A stretch of DNA of 64,000 bases from Burkholderiales bacterium. Its GTDB lineage: Bacteria; Pseudomonadota; Gammaproteobacteria; Burkholderiales; SG8-39. Under the pieces are notes generated by a model, which was given only the letters and a program-made list of their open reading frames with translations, ran no database searches and was not told where the DNA came from. The stretch is taken from assembly GCA_026417035.1 (NCBI GenBank), contig JAOAEA010000005.1, forward strand, positions 1-64,000, in the 5' to 3' direction. Of this stretch, positions 49,824-58,663 are shown piece after piece (positions within the stretch are counted from its first letter, which is position 1; the number at the start of each line of letters is the position of its first letter). Made by a program: the position numbers and the translations under genes.

Positions 49824-50690
49824 ATGGTTCACAGCATGACCGGCTACGCGGCGGTCGCGCGCGAGGTCGCGCTCGGCACCCTAGCGATCGAGGTGCGCAG
49901 CGTGAACTCGCGCTTCCTCGACCTGCAGTTCCGCATCGCCGAGGACGTGCGCGCCGCCGAGCCGCAACTGCGCGAGCTCGTCGCCGCGGCGGTCGCCCGC
50001 GGCAAGGTGGATTTCCGCGTGAGCTTCACCCCGGCGATCGGCGCGGGGGGCGAGGCGGCGCTCGACCGGCAGGTGCTCGACCGCCTCGCGGCCCTCACCC
50101 GCGCGGTGCGCGCCGCGATCCCCGACGCGCAGCCGCTGCGCGTCTCCGAGGTCCTGCACTGGCCCGGCGTGTTCGGCGAGGATCCGGGCGCGCAGGCGGC
50201 GCTGCGCGAGGCGCTCGTCGGGCTCGCCCGGGAGGCGCTCGCCGAGCTCGCCGCCACGCGGCAGCGCGAGGGCGCCAAGCTCGCCGAGATGATCGCGAGC
50301 CGCGTGGCGGCGATACGCGCGCGCCTCGCCGACATCGCGCCGGCGGTGCCCCAGGCGATCGCCGCCTACCAGGAGAAGCTCGCCGCACGCCTGCGCGAGG
50401 TGCTCGCCGGCGGCGAGGAGGAGCGCATCCGGCAGGAGATCGCGATGTTCGGCGTCAAGATCGACGTCGCCGAGGAGCTCTCCCGCCTCGCCGCGCACCT
50501 CGACGAGGTCGAGCGCGTCCTCGCCAAGGGCGGCCCGGTGGGCAAGCGGCTCGACTTCCTGATGCAGGAGCTCGCGCGCGAAGCGAACACGCTCGGCTCG
50601 AAGTCGGTCTCGAAACAGCTCGCCGATGCGGCGCTCGACTTCAAGCTCGCGATCGAGCAGATGCGCGAGCAGGTGCAGAACCTGGAGTGA
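49824..50690 (+). CDS. yicC: YicC/YloC family endoribonuclease
   Basis: 288 aa from ATG 49824 (MVHSMTGYAAVAREV), the family's standard start; the ORF-track ATG 21 codons earlier is unlikely. N-terminal IEVRSVNSRFLDLQFRI and the C-terminal DUF1732 block with EEERIRQEIAMFGVKIDVAEELSRL, HLDEVERVLAKGGPVGKRLDFL and QELAREANTLGSKS. YicC proteins are endoribonucleases in E. coli and Bacillus. Upstream of gmk, as in most Proteobacteria. Confidence 0.93.
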   Translation: MVHSMTGYAAVAREVALGTLAIEVRSVNSRFLDLQFRIAEDVRAAEPQLRELVAAAVARGKVDFRVSFTPAIGAGGEAALDRQVLDRLAALTRAVRAAIPDAQPLRVSEVLHWPGVFGEDPGAQAALREALVGLAREALAELAATRQREGAKLAEMIASRVAAIRARLADIAPAVPQAIAAYQEKLAARLREVLAGGEEERIRQEIAMFGVKIDVAEELSRLAAHLDEVERVLAKGGPVGKRLDFLMQELAREANTLGSKSVSKQLADAALDFKLAIEQMREQVQNLE

Positions 50691-50768
50691 GGGTCGAGGA
50701 TCCGGGGTTCGGGCCGCGCGTCCCTCGACCCGCCCACGCCCGTCACCCTTCGATCCCTGAATCCTGAA
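50691..50768. repeat. GGATC/GGATTC repeat units in the yicC-gmk gap
   Basis: Contains GTCGAGGATCCGGGGTTCGGG and, inverted on the other side, GATCCCTGAATCCTGAA. These are the same unit types as in 3008-3090. The inverted pair may form a hairpin. It runs right up to the TTG start of gmk and contains no good ribosome site. Confidence 0.5.
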
Positions 50769-51374
50769 TTGAACGGCCTCCTCTTCATCGTCTCGGCGCC
50801 CTCCGGCGCGGGCAAGTCCTCGCTCGTGAACGCGGTGCTCGCGGAAGACCCGCGGCTCGTGCTCTCGATCTCCTACACGACGCGCCCGCCGCGCCCCGCC
50901 GAGCGGCACGGGCGCGAATACTTCTTCGTGGACCGGGACGCCTTCCTCGCGATGGCCGCCGCAGGCGAGTTCCTCGAGAGCGCCGAGGTGCACGGCAATC
51001 TCTACGGCACGTCGCACCGGCAGATCAGCGAGGTCCGCGCGGGCGGGCGCGACGTCGTGCTCGAGATCGACTGGCAGGGCGCGCAGCAGGTGCGCCGCAT
51101 CTTCCCCGACGCCATCGGCATCTTCATCCTGCCGCCGTCGCTCGCGGAGCTGGAGCGGCGGCTGCGCGGCCGCGGGCAGGACGCGGAGGCGGTCATCCGC
51201 GCCCGGCTGGAGGCGGCCGCGGACGAGATGGGGCATGTGGCCGAGTTCGATTATGTTATTATCAACAACGACTTCGACGACGCGCGGCGCGACCTCGCGG
51301 CCGTCGTCCGCGCCTCGCGGCTGACCCTCGCCCGGCAGAGCGCGCTCCATCCCGAACTGTTCGCGAAGAGATAA
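50769..51374 (+). CDS. gmk: Guanylate kinase
   Basis: 201 aa. P-loop [19 protein letters not shown]-binding [19 protein letters not shown] and [11 protein letters not shown]-like [17 protein letters not shown]. Phosphorylates GMP to GDP. Starts at a TTG (50769), the only start compatible with the conserved [11 protein letters not shown]-terminus, with the upstream sequence being repeat DNA. rpoZ begins 2 bp after the stop, the standard gmk-rpoZ-spoT operon. Confidence 0.96.
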   Translation: MNGLLFIVSAPSGAGKSSLVNAVLAEDPRLVLSISYTTRPPRPAERHGREYFFVDRDAFLAMAAAGEFLESAEVHGNLYGTSHRQISEVRAGGRDVVLEIDWQGAQQVRRIFPDAIGIFILPPSLAELERRLRGRGQDAEAVIRARLEAAADEMGHVAEFDYVIINNDFDDARRDLAAVVRASRLTLARQSALHPELFAKR

Positions 51375-51376
51375 CC

Positions 51377-51589
51377 ATGGCCCGCATCACCGTCGACGAC
51401 TGCCTCAAGCGCATCCCCAACCGGTTCCAGATGACGCTCGCCGCCACTTACCGCGCGCGCCAGCTCGCCCACGGCGGCTCGCCGCTCGTCGAGACGCAGC
51501 GCGACAAGCCGACCGTCATCGCGCTGCGCGAGGTGGCGGCCGGCAAGGTGGGCATCGAGATGCTCCAGCGGGTCACCACACTGGGTTGA
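51377..51589 (+). CDS. rpoZ: DNA-directed RNA polymerase omega subunit
   Basis: 70 aa: [20 protein letters not shown] and [20 protein letters not shown] are classic omega motifs. Assists core assembly and forms a ppGpp site with beta'. Two bp after gmk and upstream of spoT. Confidence 0.96.
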   Translation: MARITVDDCLKRIPNRFQMTLAATYRARQLAHGGSPLVETQRDKPTVIALREVAAGKVGIEMLQRVTTLG

Positions 51590-51658
51590 GACCGGACTGC
51601 GCCCGCGCCAAGTGCTTCCCCGACGTGCCGCGGCCCGCGCGGCACGGGGAGCGGGCTC

Positions 51659-53794
51659 ATGCAGGTTGAGCACGCGGGCATCCTCGAAGGGCTGAAGGCG
51701 GGGCTCTCCGCCTATCTCAAGCCGGCCGACCTCGAGCGCATCGAGGAGGCCTACCGGTTCAGCAACGCGGCCCACCGGGGCCAGTTCCGCCAGAGCGGCG
51801 AACCGTACATCTCGCACCCCGTGGCCGTCGCGGGGATCCTCTCGGAGTGGCAGCTCGACGCGCAGACGCTCGCCGCGGCGCTCCTGCACGACGTGATGGA
51901 GGACAGCCACGTCTCGAAGGACGAGCTCGCCGCGCGCTTCGGCAAGCCGGTCGCCGAGCTCGTCGACGGCGTCTCCAAGCTCGACCGGATCGAGTTCCAG
52001 TCGGCCCAGGAAGCGCAGGCCGAGAACTTCCGCAAGATGCTGCTCGCGATGGCGCGCGACGTACGCGTCATCCTCATCAAGCTCGCCGACCGCCTGCACA
52101 ACATGCGCACGCTGGACGCGGTCAGCCCCGCCAAGCGCCGACGCATCGCGAAGGAGACCGTCGAGATCTACGCGCCGATCGCGAGCCGCCTCGGCCTCGA
52201 CTCGCTCTACCGCGAGCTGCAGGACCTCGCGTTCAAGCACACCTACCCGCTGCGCTACCGCGTGCTCGCCAAGGCGATCCGCTCGGCGCGCGGCAACCGC
52301 CGCGAGGTGGTGGGCAAGATCGCCGAGGGCATCAAGGGCCGGCTCGCCGAGGCGAAGATCGAGGCGACGGTGCAGGGCCGCGAGAAGCACCTCTTCTCGA
52401 TCTACCGCAAGATGGTCGAGAAGAACCTCTCGTTCTCCGAGGTGCTCGACATCTACGGCTTCCGCGTGATCGTCAACGACACCCCGTCCTGCTACCTCGC
52501 CCTCGGCGCGCTGCACTCGCTCTACAAGCCGGTGCCGGGCAAGTTCAAGGACTACATCGCGATCCCGAAGGCGAACGGCTACCAGTCGCTGCACACGACG
52601 CTCATCGGCCCCTACGGCACCCCGGTGGAAGTGCAGATCCGCACCTGGGACATGAACCGCATCGCCGAGACCGGCGTCGCCTCGCACTGGCTCTACAAGG
52701 ACGACCAGGCGGTGAGCGAGGTGCAGCAGCGCACCCACCGCTGGCTGCAGTCGCTCGTCGAGATCCAGAACGCGAGCGGCGACCCGGCGGAATTCCTCGA
52801 GCACGTGAAGGTGGATCTCTTCCCCGACGAGGTGTACGTCTTCACGCCGAAGGGCAAGATCATGTCCATGCCGCGCGGCGCGACGCCGGTGGACTTCGCC
52901 TACGCGGTGCACACCGACATCGGCAACCGCTGCATCGCGGCGAAGGTGAACTACGAGCTGGTGCCGCTGCGCACCGAGCTGAAGAACGGCGACCGCGTCG
53001 AGATCGTCACCGCGGCGCACGCGCACCCCAACCCGGCCTGGCTCTCCTACGTCAAGACCGGCAAGGCGCGCTCGCAGATCCGCCATTTCCTGAAGACGAT
53101 GCAGCTCGAGGAATCGACCGCGCTCGGCGAGCGGCTGCTCGCGCAGGCGCTGCGCGCGCTCGGCGCCGACCCGTCGGCGCTCGGCCCCTGGCGCTGGGAG
53201 CGGCTCACGCGCGACGCGGGCGCGAAGTCGCGGCAGGAGATCCTCGCCGACATCGGCCTCGGCAAGCGGCTCGCGGCGATCGTCGCGCGGCAGCTGCTCG
53301 CGGTCGCCGAGCAGACCGCGGCCGAGCCGCGTCAGGCGAGCGCGATCACGGTGCGCGGCTCCGAGGGCATCGCGGTGCAGTTCGCGCGCTGCTGCCGCCC
53401 GATCCCGGGCGACCCGATCATCGGCTTCATCAAGAAGGGCCAGGGGCTGGTCGTGCACACCCACGACTGCCCGACGGCGCAGAAGTCGCGCACCGACCCG
53501 GAGAAGTGGATCGACGTCGACTGGGATCCGGACACGGCGCGCATGTTCGACGTCGGCATCCGCGTCGTCGCCGCCAACCAGCGCGGCGTGCTCGCCAAGG
53601 TGGCCGCGGCGATCGCCGAGGCCGGCTCCAACATCGACAACGTCAGCATGGACGAGGAGCGCGGCCTCTACACGGCGATGCAGTTCACGCTGCAGGTGCA
53701 GAACCGCCTGCACCTCGCGCAGGTCATGCGGGGCCTGCGGCGCATCCCCGAGGTCGTGCGGATGAGCCGCACGAAGGACCGCGTCCGCGAGTAG
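51659..53794 (+). CDS. spoT: Bifunctional (p)ppGpp synthetase/hydrolase
   Basis: 711 aa. HD hydrolase domain with AALLHDVMEDSHVS and ALKLADRLHNMRTL-like motif (IKLADRLHNMRTL), synthetase domain with YGFRVIVND and PKANGYQSLHTTLIG, TGS domain (VYVFTPKGKIMSMPRGATPV), a conserved CCRPIPGDPI zinc-finger region and a C-terminal ACT domain (GSNIDNVSMDEERG). Both catalytic halves look intact, so it can make and degrade the stringent alarmone. A hairpin (GTGCCGC/GCGGCAC, 51625-51645, with flanking CCCC/GGGG) lies in the rpoZ-spoT gap and could affect expression. Confidence 0.95.
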   Translation: MQVEHAGILEGLKAGLSAYLKPADLERIEEAYRFSNAAHRGQFRQSGEPYISHPVAVAGILSEWQLDAQTLAAALLHDVMEDSHVSKDELAARFGKPVAELVDGVSKLDRIEFQSAQEAQAENFRKMLLAMARDVRVILIKLADRLHNMRTLDAVSPAKRRRIAKETVEIYAPIASRLGLDSLYRELQDLAFKHTYPLRYRVLAKAIRSARGNRREVVGKIAEGIKGRLAEAKIEATVQGREKHLFSIYRKMVEKNLSFSEVLDIYGFRVIVNDTPSCYLALGALHSLYKPVPGKFKDYIAIPKANGYQSLHTTLIGPYGTPVEVQIRTWDMNRIAETGVASHWLYKDDQAVSEVQQRTHRWLQSLVEIQNASGDPAEFLEHVKVDLFPDEVYVFTPKGKIMSMPRGATPVDFAYAVHTDIGNRCIAAKVNYELVPLRTELKNGDRVEIVTAAHAHPNPAWLSYVKTGKARSQIRHFLKTMQLEESTALGERLLAQALRALGADPSALGPWRWERLTRDAGAKSRQEILADIGLGKRLAAIVARQLLAVAEQTAAEPRQASAITVRGSEGIAVQFARCCRPIPGDPIIGFIKKGQGLVVHTHDCPTAQKSRTDPEKWIDVDWDPDTARMFDVGIRVVAANQRGVLAKVAAAIAEAGSNIDNVSMDEERGLYTAMQFTLQVQNRLHLAQVMRGLRRIPEVVRMSRTKDRVRE

Positions 53795-53816
53795 CCGCGC
53801 GCGGGGGACCGGCCAC

Positions 53817-54335
53817 TCAGGCCGGCGCGACGGCGACGCGCTTGTCCGCGAACGGCGTGCCGGCCTGGCCGACGAGCTGCACGTCGCCGGCGAGCTCGCC
53901 GCCCTCGGCGATGACGAGCTTCGCGTAACGGATCTTGCCGGTCACCTTGCCGGTCGCGTGCACCACCAGCCGCCTGCGCGCCGTGAGCTCGCCCTGGAAC
54001 GTGCCGCGGATCTCGGCGACGTCCACGCCCACGGTCCCGGCGTAGGCGCCTTGCTCCGCGATCTGGATCTCGCGGCTGTCCATGGTCGCCTCGACCCGCC
54101 CCTCGACGACCAGGGTGTCGCAGTCGGTGATCTCGACGCCCTTCAGCTTGATGTTCGGGCCGACGATGAGCTTGCTCCCGCGGGCGTCCGCCGCGGCTTC
54201 GGGCGCAGCCGCGATGGCGCCGGGCACGTCCTCCTTCTTCGGCTCGCCGGCCGTGCCGGAGGACGTGTAGGGGGCGAAGCGCGTCTCGCGCGAGAGCGTC
54301 GCGTCCTTGTTGAAGAGCCTTTCCTTGCCGAGCAT
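53817..54335 (-). CDS. Bactofilin (polymer-forming cytoskeletal protein)
   Basis: 172 aa from ATG 54335, with a GGGAGG site seven bases upstream. Disordered N-terminus (~1-50), then a right-handed beta-helix: KLIVGPNIKLKGVEITDCDT, LVVEGRVEATMDSREIQIAE, GAYAGTVGVDVAEIRGTFQG, RLVVHATGKVTGKIRYAKL, VIAEGGELAGDVQ. Such proteins self-assemble into membrane-associated filaments scaffolding cell-wall or polar functions. Convergent with spoT. The ORF-track extension is shadow. Confidence 0.92.
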   Translation of the reverse strand: MLGKERLFNKDATLSRETRFAPYTSSGTAGEPKKEDVPGAIAAAPEAAADARGSKLIVGPNIKLKGVEITDCDTLVVEGRVEATMDSREIQIAEQGAYAGTVGVDVAEIRGTFQGELTARRRLVVHATGKVTGKIRYAKLVIAEGGELAGDVQLVGQAGTPFADKRVAVAPA

Positions 54336-54621
54336 GGTGCCTCCCTGGGCTGCGCGCGTGGCGGAGCCCGCGCCTACGCAAGGGCCGTACCCGCGCCCAG
54401 GATCGCGCCGCAACACCGTGAAAGCACGGGAGAAACGCCGCCGCGGCCGTGCGCGCGGCCAAGGCGGCGGCGTCGCCGGCTCCCGACGGCCGGTGCCGCG
54501 CACCGCGCGAAGCGGCTGTTCTGGCGGACATTGCCCCGTCGGCGCCCGCCGACAGCGCGCCGAGGCCGGATCGCCGCAGCCGGCGTAAGCTTCGCGCGCG
54601 AGGAGCGGAACCGGAGCGACG
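54336..54621. other. Divergent intergenic region with a long GC hairpin
   Basis: Between the bactofilin gene (minus) and the enol-lactonase-like gene (plus). At 54436-54469 a strong hairpin is formed: CGCCGCC-gc-GGCCG around a short loop with CGGCC-aa-GGCGGCG. No ORF and no clear -10/-35 element for either gene. Confidence 0.4.
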
Positions 54622-55419
54622 ATGGAAAGGATCGAGACGAACGGCGTGCGCCTGAACTGCGTCATCGAGGGCCAGGGGCCGTGGCTCGCGATGAGCCACT
54701 CGCTCGCCTGCAACCTCTCGATGTGGGACGCGGAGGCCGCGCGCCTCGCGACGCGGTTCCGGGTGCTGCGCTTCGACACGCGCGGCCACGGCGCGAGCGA
54801 CGCGCCGCCCGGACCCTACTCCCTCGAGATGCTCGCCGACGACGTGAGGGGGCTCTTCGACGCGCTCGGCATCCGCGAAGCGCATTGGGTGGGCCTGTCC
54901 ATGGGCGGCATGATCGGCCAGACGTTCGCGCTGCGCCATCCCGGCAGGCTCGCGAGCCTGGTGCTCGCGGACACCACGAGCCGCTACCCGAAGGAAGCCT
55001 GGCCGGTGTGGCAGGAGCGCATCGCGCTCGCGCAGGCGCAGGGGATGGAGCCGCTCGTCGCGCCGACCCTCGAGCGCTGGTTCACGGCGCCCTTCCGCGC
55101 CGCGCACCCCGAGCGGGTGGCACCGATCGCACAGGCGATCCGCGCCACCCCGGTCGCCGGCTATGTCGGCTGCAGCCACGCGATCCCGAAGATCGACCTC
55201 ACCGCGCGGCTGAAGGAAATCGCCGTGCCGACGCTCGTCCTCGTCGGCGAAGAGGATCCGGGAACGCCGGTTGCGATGGCACGGGAGATCCACGAGGCGA
55301 TGCCCGGCTCCGAGCTCGTCGTGATACCGGGCGCGGCGCACCTTGCGAACGTCGAGCAGCCGGCGGCGTTCGGCGCGGCGCTCGAGCGGTTCTACGCGCG
55401 CGTGCTCGGCGGCGCCTGA
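54622..55419 (+). CDS. Alpha/beta hydrolase, 3-oxoadipate enol-lactonase (PcaD)-like
   Basis: 265 aa. Catalytic Ser in the nucleophile elbow GLSMGGMIGQ, Asp in VGEEDPGTP, His in GAAHLANVEQ, and oxyanion region MSHSLACNLSMWD. The N-terminal ETNGVRLNCVIEGQGPW and the length match PcaD, which opens 3-oxoadipate enol-lactone in the protocatechuate/catechol branch. No other pca genes are adjacent, so another ester or lactone substrate is possible. Confidence 0.78.
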   Translation: MERIETNGVRLNCVIEGQGPWLAMSHSLACNLSMWDAEAARLATRFRVLRFDTRGHGASDAPPGPYSLEMLADDVRGLFDALGIREAHWVGLSMGGMIGQTFALRHPGRLASLVLADTTSRYPKEAWPVWQERIALAQAQGMEPLVAPTLERWFTAPFRAAHPERVAPIAQAIRATPVAGYVGCSHAIPKIDLTARLKEIAVPTLVLVGEEDPGTPVAMAREIHEAMPGSELVVIPGAAHLANVEQPAAFGAALERFYARVLGGA

Positions 55420-55468
55420 AGCCGGCCTGACGCCGTGGCCGCCGCTGGCCGCGGCGGCACCCCGCCGG

Positions 55469-55909
55469 CTACTCCCGCACCCAGACCTGCGTGCGGCCAA
55501 GGAGCGAGAAGCCGATGAAGCCGCGCACCTCGAGCTTCCTCCCTTCGTCCGCGAGCCGCAGCCTCGCCCGGTAGATCCGGCCGTTGTTGGGGTCGAGGAT
55601 CTCGCCGCCGGTCCACTCGTCGCCGTCCGGCTTCAGCCCCCAAAGGATCTGCATGCCGGTGATCGGCTCGCCCTTGCGGGCGCCCTCACACTTGTCGCAC
55701 CGGGGGTTCGGATCCTCGCCCGGCTTGCGGAAGAGCTTCTCGATGGTCCCGGAGAGCACGCCGCCGCCGTCCGCGGCGATGCGCACCAGTGCCTTCGGCT
55801 CCCCGGAGGCGTCGTCGATGGTCTTCCAGGTTCCCGCGGGCGTGGGCGCCTGTGCGTGCGCGAGCGAGGCCGCGACGGCCAGCGTGAGGACGGGAAGAAG
55901 CCGCGTCAT
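55469..55909 (-). CDS. DUF2147 family exported protein
   Basis: 146 aa. Signal peptide LLPVLTLAVAASLAHA, then the DUF2147 lipocalin-like domain: GTWKTIDDASGEPKALVRI, LSGTIEKLFRKPGED, a CDKCEGARKGEPI motif with a Cys pair, GMQILWGLKPDGDEW and RGFIGFSLLGRTQVWVR. Periplasmic, function unknown. Convergent with the hydrolase gene and divergent from the MarR promoter. Confidence 0.9.
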   Translation of the reverse strand: MTRLLPVLTLAVAASLAHAQAPTPAGTWKTIDDASGEPKALVRIAADGGGVLSGTIEKLFRKPGEDPNPRCDKCEGARKGEPITGMQILWGLKPDGDEWTGGEILDPNNGRIYRARLRLADEGRKLEVRGFIGFSLLGRTQVWVRE

Positions 55910-55971
55910 GGGGTCACCTCCGGCCGCGCATCCTATGCCGGGCGGCGCGGCGGCTCAACCCGGGGCGGCGG

Positions 55972-56011
55972 TTGACGCATTCATTGAGGCCTCATATATT
56001 GAGGTCTCAAT
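55972..56011 (+). promoter_or_regulatory. MarR-operon promoter with two overlapping palindromic operators
   Basis: TTGACG-17 bp-TATATT is a near-ideal sigma-70 promoter (start near 56007). Palindrome TGAGGCCTCA (55985-55994) fills the spacer and ATTGAGGTCTCAAT (55998-56011) covers the start site; both share the half-site TTGAGG. This is the arrangement of an autoregulated MarR-family repressor, whose gene starts at 56077. Confidence 0.8.
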
Positions 56012-56076
56012 CATGTGGGTGCCGCCGCCGGGCGCCGCCGCGCGGCCGGGCCCGGCGAGCCGGCGGAGAGCCGCGA

Positions 56077-56601
56077 ATGAGCGCCACGGATTCCCTGGAC
56101 GCGCCGGTGGACCGCGAGTCCCGGCTGAAGGACAGCGACCACGAGGCGCTGCGGCTCTGGCTGCGGCTCCTGACCTGCACCAACCTCGTCGAGGGCGCGG
56201 TGCGCAGCGAGCTGCGGCGCGAGTTCGACTGCACGCTGCCGCGGTTCGACCTGATGGCGCAGCTCGAGCGTCATCCCGAAGGGCTGCGCATGGGCGAGCT
56301 CTCCCGGCGCCTGATGGTCACCGGCGGCAACGTGACCGGCATCACCGACCAGCTGGTCCGCGAAGGGCTCGTCACCCGCGAGGCACCGCCGGACGACCGC
56401 CGCGCCTTCGTCGTGCGCCTGACCCCCGCGGGGCGCAGGAGCTTCCAGCGCATGGCGCAGGCGCACGAGCGCTGGGTGATCGGGCTCTTCGGCGCGCTTT
56501 CGGCCAGCGAGCGCCGCAGCCTGTACGCGCTGCTCGCGAAGCTGAAGGCCGGCGTGCTCGCCGCGACGCAGCGGGCCGACGAAGGCGAGGACGCGACGTA
56601 G
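56077..56601 (+). CDS. MarR-family transcriptional regulator
   Basis: 174 aa from ATG 56077 (MSATDSLDAPVDRES). Winged helix-turn-helix: LPRFDLMAQLERHPEGLRMG, ELSRRLMVTGGNVTGITDQL (recognition helix), VTREAPPDDRRAFVVRLTPAG (wing with the DxRxxxVxLT motif). MarR-family dimers repress catabolic genes and release DNA on binding an aromatic acid or its CoA thioester. It heads an operon with a dienelactone hydrolase, an acyl-CoA dehydrogenase and a CoA ligase, so its ligand is probably in that pathway. Confidence 0.9.
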   Translation: MSATDSLDAPVDRESRLKDSDHEALRLWLRLLTCTNLVEGAVRSELRREFDCTLPRFDLMAQLERHPEGLRMGELSRRLMVTGGNVTGITDQLVREGLVTREAPPDDRRAFVVRLTPAGRRSFQRMAQAHERWVIGLFGALSASERRSLYALLAKLKAGVLAATQRADEGEDAT

Positions 56602-56685
56602 CAGCGCGTCCGAGGTCGATGGAGCAGGCGTGCTGGGCGGGGCGCGGGACACGGGCCGCCGCGGCGGCCGGATCGGGAGCGGAGC

Positions 56686-57384
56686 ATGAACGCGAGCTGG
56701 ATCGACATCGACGTGGGCGAAGGCGGACGCGCGAGCGGCTATCTCTCGCTCCCGCCCACGGGCGCCGGACCGGGGATCCTCCTCGTGCAGGAGATCTTCG
56801 GCGTGAACGCGCACATCCGCGCCGTCGCCGACCAGTACGCCATGGACGGCTTCGTCGTGCTCGCGCCCGACGTCTTCTGGCGCGCCGAGCCGCGCGTCGA
56901 CCTCGGCTACGGCGACGCCGACCGTGAGAAGGGTTTCGCCCTGCTCAAGCAGCTCGACTTCGGGCGGGCGGTCGCGGACCTCGCGGCGGCGGTCGCGGCG
57001 CTGCGCGCCCGGCCCGAGTGCACCGGCAAGGTGGCCTCGCTCGGGTTCTGCATGGGCGGCCTGCTCGCCTACCTCTGCGCCGCGGATGCGGGTGTCGACG
57101 CGGCGGTCTGCTACTACGGCGGCGGCATCCCCGACCGGCTCGCGGCGGCGCCGCGGATCCGGGTGCCGGTGCTCTTCCACTTCGCGGCGGAGGACGCCCA
57201 CATCCCCCTGGCGGGCGTGGAGAAGGTGAAAGTCGAGTTCGCGCAGCACCCGGGCAGCGCGGTGCACGTCTACGCGGGCGTCGGCCACGGGTTCAACTGC
57301 TGGGCGCGCGCGGCCTACAACCAGGCGGCGGCCGCGCTCGCGAGGGGGCGGTCGCTCGCGTTCCTCGCGACCACGATCGCCTGA
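56686..57384 (+). CDS. Dienelactone hydrolase family protein
   Basis: 232 aa alpha/beta hydrolase. Catalytic Cys in [13 protein letters not shown], Asp in [10 protein letters not shown] and His in GVGHGFNCW: the Cys-His-Asp triad typical of dienelactone hydrolases (not Ser). [19 protein letters not shown] is the usual oxyanion/N-terminal motif. May hydrolyse a lactone or thioester intermediate. 84 bp after marR, 34 bp before the acyl-CoA dehydrogenase. Confidence 0.88.
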   Translation: MNASWIDIDVGEGGRASGYLSLPPTGAGPGILLVQEIFGVNAHIRAVADQYAMDGFVVLAPDVFWRAEPRVDLGYGDADREKGFALLKQLDFGRAVADLAAAVAALRARPECTGKVASLGFCMGGLLAYLCAADAGVDAAVCYYGGGIPDRLAAAPRIRVPVLFHFAAEDAHIPLAGVEKVKVEFAQHPGSAVHVYAGVGHGFNCWARAAYNQAAAALARGRSLAFLATTIA

Positions 57385-57418
57385 CGCGCCGCTGCGCCCT
57401 TCCTGGGGGACCCTGCCC

Positions 57419-58585
57419 ATGAGCGACACGAGCTACCTCGACTGGCCCTTCTTCGACGAGGCGCACCGCGGGCTCGCGGCCGGGCTGCGCGCCTGGGCCG
57501 GCGAGCACGTCGGCCGGCTCGCGCACGACGCGGACGTCGACGCGCAGTGCCGCGGCCTCGTCGCGCGGCTCGGAGAAGCGGGCTGGCTAGGCTACTGCGT
57601 GCCGGGGGCGTTCGGCGGGCGGCTGCCGGCGCTCGACTCGCGCTCGCTCTGCCTCGCCCGGGAGACGCTCGCCTATCACGACGGCCTCGCCGACTTCGCG
57701 TTCGCGATGCAGGGCCTCGGCTCGGGCGCGATCTCGATCGCCGGCTCGCCGGAGCTGCAGCGCCGCTACCTGCCGCGGGTCGCGCGCGGCGAGGCGATCG
57801 CCGCGTTCGCCCTATCCGAGCCCGACGCCGGGTCGGACGTCGCCGCGATGTCCACGACCGCGCGGCCCGACGGCGACGGCTACCGCCTCGACGGCGTGAA
57901 GACGTGGATCTCGAACGGCGGCATCGCCGATTTCTACACGGTGTTCGCCCGCACCGAGGAGGCCCCGGGCGCGCGCGGCATCAGCGCCTTCGTGGTGGAC
58001 GCCGCGACCCCCGGGCTCGAGATCGCCCAGCGCATCGACGTGATCGCACCGCACCCGCTCGCGACGCTCAGGTTCGCGAACTGCCGCGTGCGCGCGTCGC
58101 AGCGCCTCGGCGCGCCCGGCGAGGGTTTCAAGGTGGCGATGCGAACGCTCGACATCTTCCGCGCGTCGGTGGCCGCGGCCGCGCTCGGCTTCGCCCGCCG
58201 GGCGCTCGACGAGGCGATCGCGCGCGCCAGGGCGCGCACGATGTTCGGGCAGACGCTCGCCGACTTCCAGCTGACGCAGGCCGCGATCGCCGAGATGGCG
58301 ACCGCGATCGACGCGGCGGCACTGCTCACCTACCGCGCCGCGTGGCTGCGCGACGCGAAGGGCGGCCGCGCGACGCGCGAGGCCGCCATGGCCAAGATGG
58401 TCGCGACCGAGGAGGCGCAGAAGGTGATCGACCGCGCGGTGCAGGTCTTCGGCGGCATCGGCGTCACCTCCGGCCACCCGGTGGAGCGGCTCTACCGCGA
58501 GATCCGCTCGCTGCGGATCTACGAAGGCGCGACCGAGGTGCAGAAGCTCGTCATCGCGAGGGAGACGCTGAAGGGCGCGGGCTGA
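57419..58585 (+). CDS. Acyl-CoA dehydrogenase family protein
   Basis: 388 aa flavoprotein. N-terminal helical domain, FAD/substrate motif [35 protein letters not shown], then the C-terminal helical domain with [19 protein letters not shown] and [20 protein letters not shown]. The catalytic Glu is in [17 protein letters not shown]. Oxidises an acyl-CoA; in this operon probably a ring-cleaved or alicyclic CoA intermediate. Located between the dienelactone hydrolase and CoA ligase genes. Confidence 0.9.
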   Translation: MSDTSYLDWPFFDEAHRGLAAGLRAWAGEHVGRLAHDADVDAQCRGLVARLGEAGWLGYCVPGAFGGRLPALDSRSLCLARETLAYHDGLADFAFAMQGLGSGAISIAGSPELQRRYLPRVARGEAIAAFALSEPDAGSDVAAMSTTARPDGDGYRLDGVKTWISNGGIADFYTVFARTEEAPGARGISAFVVDAATPGLEIAQRIDVIAPHPLATLRFANCRVRASQRLGAPGEGFKVAMRTLDIFRASVAAAALGFARRALDEAIARARARTMFGQTLADFQLTQAAIAEMATAIDAAALLTYRAAWLRDAKGGRATREAAMAKMVATEEAQKVIDRAVQVFGGIGVTSGHPVERLYREIRSLRIYEGATEVQKLVIARETLKGAG

Positions 58586-58663
58586 GCGCGCATGGCGCCG
58601 ACGCCCGCGCGGCGCGGCGAACGCTCGCGCGGAGGAGAACGACCGATCCGATGAGGTGAACCC

